From contig JAFRSU010000019.1 in NCBI GenBank assembly GCA_017427415.1, positions 1 to 48,791 of the forward strand: DNA of 48,791 nt, written 5' to 3'. Below the pieces are notes generated by a model. The model was not told where the DNA came from. It searched no databases and saw only the letters and a list, made by a program, of their open reading frames with translations. The stretch comes from Lachnospiraceae bacterium. GTDB lineage: Bacteria; Bacillota; Clostridia; Lachnospirales; Lachnospiraceae. Below are positions 7,139-16,000 of this stretch, piece by piece. Each line of letters opens with the position of its first letter. Position 1 is the stretch's first letter. Made by a program: the position numbers and the translations under genes.

Positions 7139-8062
7139 TTAGTCGTCTCCGCATATTGTCACGCCACAAAGTCCATGGTTTGTATTGTATGCCTTCGCCT
7201 TGCTGTTCCAAAGCTGTATTCCGTTATTGCCGCTATATCCTACTGTCGCTAACAAAGGCTGTGTTCCTGCTTCTTCATCCTCGCTGCACTCTAAAGTATC
7301 TCCGTTATAAGCGTTGACCTGTGCCTGCACATTTTCTGTAGGATTGAGCGAATAGCCCATTGTTGAAATATCCGGTAATGTACCTGCTTCCGGCTGGTCA
7401 CTCATAAACAATTCAGGTCTTGCCCCTATGTTTATACCGTTGTTATCCGTATAGCCTAAAGCTGACGGCATCCAGTACTGGCCACAAAGTATTGTTCCGC
7501 ATTCCGGGCCGGTGCTTGTCCATGCTTCGATTTTCTTCTTGATCTCTATCGAGTGCTTTATCATGTAAGCGAATGAGTCTAAGTGCTGTGAATACTTCTT
7601 AACTCGCTCAAGCTTCTTCTCCATAGAGACTGCATCTATATCATATACCGGATTGTTTACGCTATCGGATATATCAACGTATAGTCTGAAGTATCCGGGA
7701 GTGCCGCTGTACTGGTACCACTCTTCGACTTCGCCGCCGCCGAATATTGTTGTTATCAAATTCTCAACCGCTCCGACCGTGCCGGCCGTGAGATACTGAG
7801 GCAGCGTTTCTTTTATGATCCTGCGCTTCGCTTCTATCGGGAGTGACATATCGTAGTACAGCGCATCCAGCTCTATGGCCATCATATCAAGCACTTCTGC
7901 GCTCAGACTGTCAACACCCGAATAAACCTCCATACCCTTGCTATAATCAAGAAGCCTTTGCAGTGCCTTTGAGATTGCGTGTGAAACCGCCCTTACCTCC
8001 GGCTTTTTTGATAAAAACTCCGGCAGTATTTCTTTTATCTCACTGTCATAAAGATTTGTCAT
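7139..8062 (-). CDS. Baseplate/tail protein I (P2 gpI-like) with repeat-bearing C-terminal extension
   Basis: The first ~190 residues match the P2 gpI family: helical start LYDSEIKEILPEFL, then LPQYLTAGTVGAVENLITTIFG and the beta segment TPGYFRLYVDIS. P2 gpI is a baseplate component that links gpJ to the fibres. The protein continues for ~115 residues with Cys-containing, loosely repeated motifs (GYTDNNGINIG, MGYSLNPTENVQ, VGYSGNNGIQLW), ending CGVTICGDD. This extension is not part of P2 gpI and probably contacts fibre proteins. 307 residues; AAGGAG site upstream. Confidence 0.85.
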   Translation of the reverse strand: MTNLYDSEIKEILPEFLSKKPEVRAVSHAISKALQRLLDYSKGMEVYSGVDSLSAEVLDMMAIELDALYYDMSLPIEAKRRIIKETLPQYLTAGTVGAVENLITTIFGGGEVEEWYQYSGTPGYFRLYVDISDSVNNPVYDIDAVSMEKKLERVKKYSQHLDSFAYMIKHSIEIKKKIEAWTSTGPECGTILCGQYWMPSALGYTDNNGINIGARPELFMSDQPEAGTLPDISTMGYSLNPTENVQAQVNAYNGDTLECSEDEEAGTQPLLATVGYSGNNGIQLWNSKAKAYNTNHGLCGVTICGDD

Positions 8063-8097
8063 ATGTTTCCGCTCCTTGCCTGTCCTCTTGTCTCCGC

Positions 8098-8158
8098 TGT
8101 TCAGACTGTACGTTTTTCCATTTTTTATAAATTCTCATGTTCAGGCTGTACGCTTTTC
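8098..8158. repeat. Two direct repeats, 40-bp period, between gpJ and gpI genes
   Basis: TGTTCAGRCTGTACGYTTTT occurs at 8098 and 8138, differing at two positions. They occupy the 110-base gap between the two baseplate genes, which otherwise shows no convincing ORF. Confidence 0.6.
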
Positions 8159-8172
8159 AGGATCCAACCTCA

Positions 8173-9315
8173 TCAGTCTGCCTCGGTACCGCCGTATGTC
8201 ACTGTCACCGTTCCGGTCTTTGGCAGTACATTATCTGCTATCACCGTCTGAGCCGGGCTTGTCACCGTCACCCTCTTGGCTCCTGCTTCCATTATCAGCT
8301 TTATCAGGTAGTCAGGGCTTATATCCCTTCCGATTTTTGCTGTCTGCCATTTGTTATACTCTGTTACGGCTGCCGTCACATTGCTCTGTATCGTAGTGGC
8401 TACAGCACTATCGCTTGAAGCTATGTAATATGTCACATTCACGTTATATGTTGATGTTGACGGTGCACCCACGGTTATCTCATCCCCGAGCGGCTTTCTG
8501 TTCCTTGCCTCTAAATAAGTCTGTACCGCCTGTATCTCCGTTGCGGACGGTAACGAACCGTCATTCTTCGTAAATACTATGTCTATCTCGTTCTCGTCCG
8601 GAGTCGTCACCTGCACATCTCCTATGCCCCTCATAGACTCCCTGACCATATACTCATAAGCATCCGCTGTTCCTGCCGCCGAATACGATTTACCCAAAGC
8701 GTAAATCCTTGACTTCAGCTCCTCGTCGCTCTCTATATCCGCTCCGCCGTATGTCTCCGTGATATTGCTTGCAGATATTACATATGGCAGAGTGTTTACA
8801 ACTGCGTTTATCTCTCCCACTACAAATCCGTTGCCCTTTACCCCGGCCTCCGTGCAGGTGGCTGATACGTCAACGTATGTGCTCCCTGCCGCTATCTCCT
8901 TGTATTCATCCGTGGCAAAATATATACCGTTGCCGTTTGTCACGCGGCAGCCTCCCGGTATGGATACAGCTGATGTAAGTGCCGAAGCTATGGAAAACCT
9001 CAAGGTGCATTTCGCCGGTTCCTCTCCCTTTCTCTCTGTGCCCCTGAAAGCCGCCAGATTGTCAAGGTAGTCGCCGTAGCTGTACGAAAGGAGACTCATT
9101 TTCCCCGTAAAGTCAAGATACTGCATCGCCTGGAAAATCTGTAAAGCAGCTGCTTCCAGTATCAGCCTGTACGGATTTCCCTTTGCCAGAGGGACCGGGC
9201 TTTCCCCCGTCTCATCCTCGTACATATCCTGATAGTCCCCTATCATATTTGTAAGGACATCCTCACAGCTCGTATTATCTATAAAACTCACATCCGGATA
9301 ATTCTCGTAATTCAT
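8173..9315 (-). CDS. Baseplate protein J (gpJ/Mu gp47 family)
   Basis: A 380-residue baseplate wedge protein. The N-terminal helices (EDVLTNMIGDYQDMYEDETG) and the middle domain (IPGGCRVTNGNGIYFATDE, GADIESDEELKSRIYA) are typical of the Baseplate_J family, followed by the C-terminal KRVTVTSPAQTVIADNVLPK. It starts at MNYENYPDVSF after GAAGGGGACGGC; the longer frame begins inside the previous gene. It lies between the gp25-like protein and gpI, as in P2-like phages. Confidence 0.9.
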   Translation of the reverse strand: MNYENYPDVSFIDNTSCEDVLTNMIGDYQDMYEDETGESPVPLAKGNPYRLILEAAALQIFQAMQYLDFTGKMSLLSYSYGDYLDNLAAFRGTERKGEEPAKCTLRFSIASALTSAVSIPGGCRVTNGNGIYFATDEYKEIAAGSTYVDVSATCTEAGVKGNGFVVGEINAVVNTLPYVISASNITETYGGADIESDEELKSRIYALGKSYSAAGTADAYEYMVRESMRGIGDVQVTTPDENEIDIVFTKNDGSLPSATEIQAVQTYLEARNRKPLGDEITVGAPSTSTYNVNVTYYIASSDSAVATTIQSNVTAAVTEYNKWQTAKIGRDISPDYLIKLIMEAGAKRVTVTSPAQTVIADNVLPKTGTVTVTYGGTEAD

Positions 9316-9479
9316 GCCGTCCCCTTCTTTCTGTACTCGCACTTTCTCAGCTCGCAGTCCCATATAAACCCTGCCAGCAGATGATAATACTCAACATAAT
9401 GCACGCAATCCCAACAGTTTCTCTCATTGTCCCTGTTGGCTTTATCTGTATCACTCGTCCTCGTCTTCCTCGTCAGCAT
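9312..9479 (-). CDS. Small Cys-rich protein between baseplate W and J
   Basis: About 55 residues, with CWDCVHYVEYYHLLAGFIWDC and CEYRKKG. The four Cys could bind zinc or an Fe-S centre. It overlaps the ends of both neighbours and lacks a clear ribosome site, so the start is uncertain. Small Cys-motif proteins are seen at this place in other Firmicutes tail operons; function unknown. Confidence 0.45.
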   Translation of the reverse strand: MLTRKTRTSDTDKANRDNERNCWDCVHYVEYYHLLAGFIWDCELRKCEYRKKGTA

Positions 9480-9798
9480 CCTCGGCCTCGTAACTATCAT
9501 TCTTCACAAAATGGATATGCGGTATCAGCTGTCCGTCCACTCCCTTCGTGAACTTCACGCTGTCAACCTCTGCCCTTGGCTCGTACCTGCTCACCTTATC
9601 CATTATCTCCACGGATAATGTATTCTGAGCTATCGGATCGGGATATCCCACTATGCCGTCATACTCTATCCCAAACTCCCTATCAAGCGGCTGGCTCCCG
9701 GCCCTCACGGAAAGCAGCGTAGTAAGGCAGAGGATCACATCCTTAAACTCTTCCTCAGAAAAACCCTCGCTCTCTCCAATCAGCTTAAACTCTGCCAT
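9451..9798 (-). CDS. Baseplate assembly protein W (gp25-like)
   Basis: A 115-residue baseplate wedge protein of the gp25/gpW family. The family pattern is seen in ILCLTTLLSVRAGSQPLDREFGI (short helix, then the conserved G-S-x-P-x-D/E-F-G) and in DKVSRYEPRAEVDSVKF. It starts at MAEFKLIG; the longer frame would need a TTG. The very acidic tail (EDADEEDEDE) overlaps the next small ORF. Confidence 0.85.
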   Translation of the reverse strand: MAEFKLIGESEGFSEEEFKDVILCLTTLLSVRAGSQPLDREFGIEYDGIVGYPDPIAQNTLSVEIMDKVSRYEPRAEVDSVKFTKGVDGQLIPHIHFVKNDSYEAEDADEEDEDE

Positions 9799-9819
9799 GC
9801 CATCACCATCCTTCAACCT

Positions 9820-10215
9820 TTATAAATATTCCAGTAATGTAAGATTTAACTTAGCCGACACCAGCACTCCGTCCAGTATCACCTTATCCCATGCCTCGCT
9901 CACGGATTCGACCGCCCATTGATTCCTGCCTATCTTCTCCCCGCCTATCACCAGAGTGTAAGGTCTGCCCTTTTCTGCCGCCTTTTCGATCTTTTTGATG
10001 ATTTTCCTCGGGTTTACGCCCATAGTCGCATCCAGCATTATCTCAAAAGTGATCTGCCGCCTGTCCGCACCTAAAAACTCCGATCTTGGTTTCTTCCCTA
10101 TCAGCGAGTGTGCCGTCCACCTTCCCTTGACTGTCTGGCTCATATTGTCAAAGGTTAGCACCTTATCGCCCGAAACGGAAAAAGTAATAAGCTTTCCTAA
10201 ATTTCCTATCTTCAT
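9820..10215 (-). CDS. Phage tail protein U-like
   Basis: A 131-residue protein matching the P2 gpU-type family in size and pattern: ITFSVSGDKVLTFDNMS, then RRQITFEIMLDATMGVNPRK and GRPYTLVIGGEKIGRNQWAVES. In contractile phages the family acts at the tail/baseplate junction. It sits between the gpV-like spike and the gp25-like protein. Confidence 0.75.
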   Translation of the reverse strand: MKIGNLGKLITFSVSGDKVLTFDNMSQTVKGRWTAHSLIGKKPRSEFLGADRRQITFEIMLDATMGVNPRKIIKKIEKAAEKGRPYTLVIGGEKIGRNQWAVESVSEAWDKVILDGVLVSAKLNLTLLEYL

Positions 10216-10218
10216 CTG

Positions 10219-10881
10219 TTACCCCATATTCTGTATAGCTTCTTCCAGTGCCTCGATCCTTGCTATCAGGTTTGAAAAGCTCTCGCTCTTACCGCCGCCC
10301 GAAAGGTTTATATCTCCGCTTGCTGATATGCTCACGCTGCCGCCTTCCAAACTCATGGCCCCGTCGCTTTTCATACCCACCGTGGAATCACCCTTTATGG
10401 TCATAGCACCGGTGCTTTTTATATCCGTAGTGCCCTGCCCGATTATCTTCAGTTCTCCCGACTTCGACTTTACCGTCAGGTCCTTAGTCTCTATCAGGCT
10501 TCCGTCCTCATGGTCAAGTATCGCCTTTACATTCTTGCCCTCGACTTTGAGCTTCTGCATCTTGACGGTCATTACATGGTCTTCATCCACAAGTATAAAA
10601 ACCTTCTTCGTGATATCCTTCCTGAACACATCGCCATCGTCGGGATCAGCATTAACCTCACAGTCCTCAGAGTAATACTTGCCCAGTACAAAACCCTCGC
10701 AGCTCCCTGAATGCCTGTGAACCGTCAGCACTGTATCCCCTTCCTTCGGCATCATATACTCACCGTTGAAGGTAAGTAGCGGAAGCTTCAGCGTAGCATT
10801 GTCATCATCCTCATACATCACCCTGACCTTCCCTTCGTCCGGGAAAACCTGCGTAACCTCTCCAATCCTTAAATCATCCAT
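10219..10881 (-). CDS. Baseplate assembly protein V, spike (gpV-like)
   Basis: A 220-residue membrane-piercing spike protein. An OB-fold domain (~1-85: RIGEVTQVFPDEGKVRVMYE, GDTVLTVHRHSGSCEGFVLG) is followed by a beta-helical C-terminus with repeated short strands (GQGTTDIKSTGAMTIKGDST). The final ~25 residues form a helix (LIARIEALEEAIQNMG). It lies between the hub (gpD-like) and gpU-like genes. Confidence 0.88.
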   Translation of the reverse strand: MDDLRIGEVTQVFPDEGKVRVMYEDDDNATLKLPLLTFNGEYMMPKEGDTVLTVHRHSGSCEGFVLGKYYSEDCEVNADPDDGDVFRKDITKKVFILVDEDHVMTVKMQKLKVEGKNVKAILDHEDGSLIETKDLTVKSKSGELKIIGQGTTDIKSTGAMTIKGDSTVGMKSDGAMSLEGGSVSISASGDINLSGGGKSESFSNLIARIEALEEAIQNMG

Positions 10882-10890
10882 GCCTTAACC

Positions 10891-12054
10891 TCAAAAGTTT
10901 GCAAAGCTCATATCCTTGGTCGGCTTTATCACTAAAGCAGGTGCTTTATCCGTAACACCGCCGCCCTTCTTTTTCGTGTTCTTCTTGTTCTTCTTGGAAC
11001 CGCCCTTAGACGACTTGGCGGCTTCCTTCTCTGCCTGAGTTACATCAGCCTTTATGGGCTTCTGCACTTTATGGAGCGAAAGCTGAGTAGTGTATCCGCT
11101 TCCTGTCACCGAATGCTTGACGGAATCTATATAATACTTTCCGTTCAGCTTTCCTAAGTCCGTTATCTGCACGCACTGGCTGGCAGAAAGTCCGTACTCA
11201 CCCGGCACTGTCGCGCTCATAGTTTCCGCTTTTCTGTTCGCCTCGTTCACTTTTGCCGCCGCCTGCAGCTCAGCGTCATACCTGCTCGTGACCTGGGAAT
11301 TGAAAGAATACATCCGCCCTTTTTCTCCCATAGTCACCACAACCTTCCTGTCAGGATCCGTCCGTTTCTTGTCGGCATTGTTCCACTTCAGCGTGACACC
11401 TGTATAAGTCCCTTCGACCGTAGTGTTGTAAGTCCATTTCGTCATTTCCTTCTCGCTGATAACCCTCACGCTATCCTTCGCTTCGTATTTCACCGGATCA
11501 AAAATAACTATCTTTCCGTTGTACACCTTCATAGCCATACCGTATTTCTCGCAAAGGCTGTAGAGGAACGCACTGTCCGTCTCGTTATTTTGTTCCAACT
11601 CCTTGATCTGTATCTGGTCTCCCTCGTAATAAACCTGAACGCCTGCTGCCTTTCCGATCTTGACCGCTATCTCCTGCAGGGTAGCCTTTTCCCATGTCCT
11701 GTTGCACGGATTAGACTTAAAATCCTGATTGCAGGGGGTTGACACGCCGCCCAAAGTACAAGTTAACGGACTTCCGTTAAACGAGATATCGTCTATCAGG
11801 AATGTGCCACAGTCAAACTCCTTGGCCTTCTCCCAGTCCTTCGGCACGATCCTCACCCTGACCGTAGCACCCTTAGTCGGCATATAGTCCGTGATCCACT
11901 CCTTGTCTATGTTTGCCACCGTCAGGCTCACGCTGTCCGACTTACCGCTTGCTACATCCGTATAAGACAGTGATTCCAGATTGTCACCTATCAGCTTCCC
12001 TAACGGCTCTCCGCTGTTGGTATACGCCACATCAATACTATTCTTCTTCGCCAT
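10891..12054 (-). CDS. Late control protein D-like baseplate hub
   Basis: A 387-residue hub protein of the gpD/gp27/VgrG superfamily that joins the tail tube to the spike. Family hallmarks are SYTDVASGKSDSVSLTV, FDCGTFLIDDISFNG, a central LysM-like region and SASQCVQITDLGKLNGKYY. A Lys/Ser-rich linker (~335-360) leads to a terminal tail, KKGGGVTDKAPALVIKPTK then DMSFANF. That tail is repeated almost exactly at the end of the 71-residue gene just upstream. Expressed in the tail operon between the small gpD-like gene and gpV. Confidence 0.88.
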   Translation of the reverse strand: MAKKNSIDVAYTNSGEPLGKLIGDNLESLSYTDVASGKSDSVSLTVANIDKEWITDYMPTKGATVRVRIVPKDWEKAKEFDCGTFLIDDISFNGSPLTCTLGGVSTPCNQDFKSNPCNRTWEKATLQEIAVKIGKAAGVQVYYEGDQIQIKELEQNNETDSAFLYSLCEKYGMAMKVYNGKIVIFDPVKYEAKDSVRVISEKEMTKWTYNTTVEGTYTGVTLKWNNADKKRTDPDRKVVVTMGEKGRMYSFNSQVTSRYDAELQAAAKVNEANRKAETMSATVPGEYGLSASQCVQITDLGKLNGKYYIDSVKHSVTGSGYTTQLSLHKVQKPIKADVTQAEKEAAKSSKGGSKKNKKNTKKKGGGVTDKAPALVIKPTKDMSFANF

Positions 12055-12127
12055 TCCGTCACCTGCTCGTATCCATCGGCACTACTTACATATATTGCCA
12101 AACTACTTACGTATATTTCAGACTCAA

Positions 12128-12343
12128 TCAGAAGTTTGCGAAGCTCATATCTTTGGTCGGTCTGACGATCAAAGCCGGTGCTTTGTCCGTAACGCCGCCG
12201 CCCTTCTTTGTCTCCGTTTTCTTCTGCATCTTTTTCTGCTTCTCGGTCTTTTCCGGAGTGATCAGCGTATCCTCTATGCTCCCTGCCGTAAGCTCGCTGT
12301 ACCCGTACTTAATGCTGACCTTAGTTCTTCTTGGATTTGACAT
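12128..12343 (-). CDS. Miniature gpD-like protein (N- and C-terminal ends only)
   Basis: A 71-residue protein. Its start, MSNPRRTKVSIKYG, resembles the opening strand of gpD-family hub proteins. Its last 26 residues match the C-terminus of the full hub protein next door with three conservative changes. The whole central body (~300 residues) is absent. It has a good GAGGAAAAGGT ribosome site. DNA 12128-12206 aligns with 10891-10969, many differences being silent, so the duplicate may still be selected. It is either an internally deleted duplicate or a small competitor/chaperone of the hub. Overlaps the upstream ORF by 70 bases. Confidence 0.6.
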   Translation of the reverse strand: MSNPRRTKVSIKYGYSELTAGSIEDTLITPEKTEKQKKMQKKTETKKGGGVTDKAPALIVRPTKDMSFANF

Positions 12344-12576
12344 ACCTTTTCCTCATCTAACTCTTTATCCCTATCAGCTTTTAGCTCTTCAAACGATCTC
12401 ATATCCCACACTTCAAATGAGTCTGCAAAGCATAATGGCGGCGTGAACGATATGTGCGCTCCCGACTTTGTCCCCTTTACCCATTCCTCTTCTTTCTTTT
12501 GGTTCTCTTCATAGATTTTGCTCATAAAGCGGTTGTATGCTTCGACAGCCTCAGCACAGTTTATTACAAAAACCAT
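12274..12576 (-). CDS. Hypothetical tail-operon protein
   Basis: A 100-residue ORF starting MVFVINCAEAVEAYNRFMSK, with GGAGG 7 bases upstream. It is charged and helical (RSFEELKADRDKELDEEK) and unrecognised. Its last ~23 codons overlap the start of the mini-gpD gene in another frame, which is unusual and suggests one of the two reading frames is recently altered at this joint. Confidence 0.55.
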   Translation of the reverse strand: MVFVINCAEAVEAYNRFMSKIYEENQKKEEEWVKGTKSGAHISFTPPLCFADSFEVWDMRSFEELKADRDKELDEEKVCQIQEELRSALSTGTASLRQGA

Positions 12577-12577
12577 C

Positions 12578-12781
12578 TTAGTACCTCCATGTAGGCAGTC
12601 CGTCATCTTCTTCCGGCAGCTCCTCTATATCCACCAGCACCCCTGCCGGAAACACAAAATAATTAAAAAGCAGCTTTTGGTTATTTTGCATTAGAAATGT
12701 AACTGCCATCTCATCCCCATAGCACTTCTTGGCTATGCCGTCCCAGGTGTCCCCGGAAATGGTTTTGTACTTCTTTGCCAT
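12578..12781 (-). CDS. Tail protein X-like (LysM)
   Basis: A 67-residue LysM-like protein (MAKKYKTISGDTWDGIAKKCYG, NNQKLLFNYFVFPAGVLVDI). In P2-like phages gpX lies next to gpD and belongs to the tail hub region, as here. The final residues PTWRY and the order support the call. Confidence 0.85.
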   Translation of the reverse strand: MAKKYKTISGDTWDGIAKKCYGDEMAVTFLMQNNQKLLFNYFVFPAGVLVDIEELPEEDDGLPTWRY

Positions 12782-13034
12782 AAATCACCCTCCGCTGCAT
12801 TAAATATGTTTTTCTGTTTTCAGTCCTTCTTCCTTCCGGCTAACGGGAACGTCCCCGGAGCGGCTGTCCAATACCGCTCCGATTTCGAACCCTCGACTTA
12901 AACCGAAAGAAGGTCTAACGTGGACTTCTCAAAATGATCCGTCCTATCATAAGTTGCACCGGTGCAACTTTCCGTTCGCCGGCAGGCAACCTTGATATCT
13001 TTAATAGCTTCAAGAACTGTCCGTATCCTGTGTT
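12782..13034. other. 253-base intergenic region with hairpin and dispersed palindrome
   Basis: No convincing ORF. CGGAGCGG (near 12856) and CCGCTCCG (near 12875) form an 8-bp stem. A copy of the dispersed 16-bp palindrome lies at 12953. The interruption of an otherwise packed tail operon is itself notable; the region may hold a terminator/processing site or mark an exchange point. Confidence 0.55.
12953..12968. repeat. Dispersed palindrome, copy 1
   Basis: GTTGCACCGGTGCAAC, extended to a perfect 20-bp palindrome by flanking AA/TT. Intergenic, between the gpX-like and tape-measure genes. Confidence 0.95.
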
Positions 13035-16000
13035 TTAAAACGCAAGCCTTGCGTTCTGCTTTAGATACCTTTCCATCATCTCATCAAACCTGTCCTGACT
13101 CATCTTTAATGCATCGTCCAGGTCATCCCTTGAAGGAGCTTCCCCGTAGAACTGCAGTACAGGGCTGTACTCAATACGTGTCTCGCCACGTCCGTTATTG
13201 GTTACGTTTAAGCCCTCAAACAGATTATCCGAAGAACCTGGGCTGCTTACACCCGAACCCTGCATTGCTGAACCGCTCTTAGCCGTACCGCCTAAGCCGT
13301 CCAGCAGACTCATATTCATAAACCTGCTTGCAGTCTCCCACAGTTCAAACGCTCTCCTGCTGCCGTCAAGCGGTATTACCATTTCCGGCCCATCCTCTGC
13401 CAGCCAGGATAACTGTGTCTTGTCAATCAGACCGCCCCTTGCATTGTGCGGTATCTTGTCCGCCCCGGTATAATGCCCGATATCTCCGTGGGTATGAGTC
13501 TTCCACCAGTCACTATCATTTACATAATCGTAGTACTGGGTTTCATCACGAGCCGCTATGTATATCCTTAGAGGTATCTCCACGTCATATCCTTCATCAA
13601 GCTGTTGCTGTAGAATACTTATCTGCTCATCTATGGCATCCTTAGTTTGCTGCCTTGCTATTGCCGCTTCTTCCTGGGCTGTGACTACATATTTGTTTCT
13701 GTTATTCTTTACGTACTCAGACATCTTTTTAGCAACTTCCGTGGCATTCTCGTCAAGTTCTCCGCTTGCTATCAAATTGTCAAGCTCTTCTGCTATGAAT
13801 GCAGCTCCGCCGGGATTTGAATCGCCCTCCATAATAAAGCCTGTCGCCATTATCTCAGATATCTGCTGTTTTAATATTCCTACCTGCGCCAAAAGCTCCT
13901 GTCTCTTTTTGTCGTCAAGCCCCGGAATATCGGCAAGCTCCATCAGCTCGTTTATCTGCGTCTTTGTTTGCTCTACAAGCTCCTTTACCGCATTCACCTG
14001 AGTCCACTCAATGCCCGAAACTCCTTTTATCCGATTGAGTATATCGTTTAAGCGCATATCTATAATCTGATCGTTCTTTTCAAAGTCGCTCAGATATGAT
14101 GCTTCTTTTCCGTGAATATCGTCAAAGAATGCCTTTACGCCCTCTTCCCTTGCTGATACAAATGAGTCTATCTCATTTCCGTAAGTATTTTTTATTGTAT
14201 CTAATGTAAACTCTACCGCTCTCTGTTTTTGTTCGAACTTGTTCTGCTGAAGTTCAGCATTTAAGGTCTCGACTGCTTCCTTGAATTCCTTATTGCTTGA
14301 ATCTCCACCATATGCGGCCAAAAGGGCTGCATACTTCTTTGTGTATGCTTCGTTGTAAATTTCCTCATTTTCTTCCAAAACCTTGTTTACCTCGGCTTGA
14401 AGGTTTTCAAACGCTTCGGGTTTTAATGCAGCTCCTCCGTATTTCTGCCCCAGCAAGGCAAACTGTGCTTCCTGCTGCCCTAAAGAAATTGCTTTCTGTA
14501 CTTCTGCCATCTGCGCCTGGACATCAAGAATGTCTCCGAGTTTGTCCGTGTCTAAGAGATCTCCGCTATATGCATCGTTTACAACCTTTGCAAGTTCTTC
14601 TCCCAGCTTATGCATCTTATCTACATTTTTTGTGTAGAAATCTCTTACTTTCTTCGAGATAGCGTCTTCTCCGGGAAAAAGCTGTGCCACATTGTATGCT
14701 GTATCTTCTGCAAACTGATTGTAGAGCTTTCCGCTTTCTTCTGCTGCCGTCCTAACTTCTTTCTGTTCTTCCTCACTCAGTTCAAAGCCAAGCTCAACCT
14801 TCCATTGGATTTTGCTGATCTTGTCTACTTCAGACTGTATGTTGTCTCCCAACTGTTCAAGATCCTTGAAAGCATCCATCTGTCTCTTCAGTTCTGCCAT
14901 GTTGCCGCTGTCAACGATTGCGTGTGCCGCTGTATTCAGTTCTTCCATACTGAGCTGTATGTTCCCAAAGTGTTCCGCAAGATCGTTATCTATCAATTCC
15001 TGCTTGTGCAGTTTATATGCTGTTATTGCACCGACTATTCCTCCGATAGCCACCGTAATACCTGTTATCGCTAACGCTGTAGGGCTTGCCACCGCCAGAA
15101 ATTCCTTTACTCCTGTCACGATATGTGAAGTATTCGATGCAATCTTATAGGCGGCAAGCGTGCTTCCAATTCCTGCGATAACCCCGATAACTCCGCTCTT
15201 GTTCTTTATCAGCCACTTTCCGGTCCCAACTATCAGTTCAAACACCGGTTCTAAAAACTTTCCTGCTTTTCTCTTCAGAGTGGCCATATGTGCCGATATC
15301 TCGTCCACCCACTTAGGGATGTTCTTGATATTGTCCCTGATGAATTCCGTAATACCCTGTACCTTTTCCCTCAGGGTATCCTTGAAGGTATCGTACAGCT
15401 CTATCTCTGCATCATTGATATTATTCTTCAATATCGCCACATCGCCCTTGAGGTTATCCGTCTTGACTTTTGCCATATATTCTGCCGCTCCCTCGCTGCC
15501 ATATATAGCCTCGGTCAGTTTCTTAAAGTCCTCGTCGCTCGCATTGAGTATAGTGAGAAGTCCTGTCATACCTCGCTGTCCTGCCAGCCCGGCAGCGTAA
15601 GAAGCTTTTTTAACCTGTGACATAGCCTCGTATGCTTCCTGTTCTGCCTGCGTCAGTTCTTCCGCAAGTACCAAAGCGTCAAGCTCGTCCTCTGATAAGT
15701 TCTCATAGAATTTCTTTTCATCAGCTGATAACTCTCCGCCGGTAAGACCTGATACCATTTTTTTAATCTCATCCTGCGACTTGCCGCTTACGTTTGCTCT
15801 CATCTGCAGCATGATATCCATAAGCGACTTAATCTTTTCTTCTCCCGTTTTGGGATCTATCTCTGTTATGGATAACCCGAAAGCATCCATAGCCTTTTGT
15901 GCGTCTTTTGTAGGTTTAACCATTCTTGTAAAGATATTTCTTAAAGCGGTACCGGCCATATTCGCTTTGACTCCGCTTGAAGCCATAAGACCTGTAGCGA

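Noticed and set aside
10403..10414. AGCACCGGTGCT as another copy of the dispersed palindrome
   Set aside because: It shares only the central 10 bases and lacks the GTT/AAC ends; within the gpV coding frame it is likely chance.
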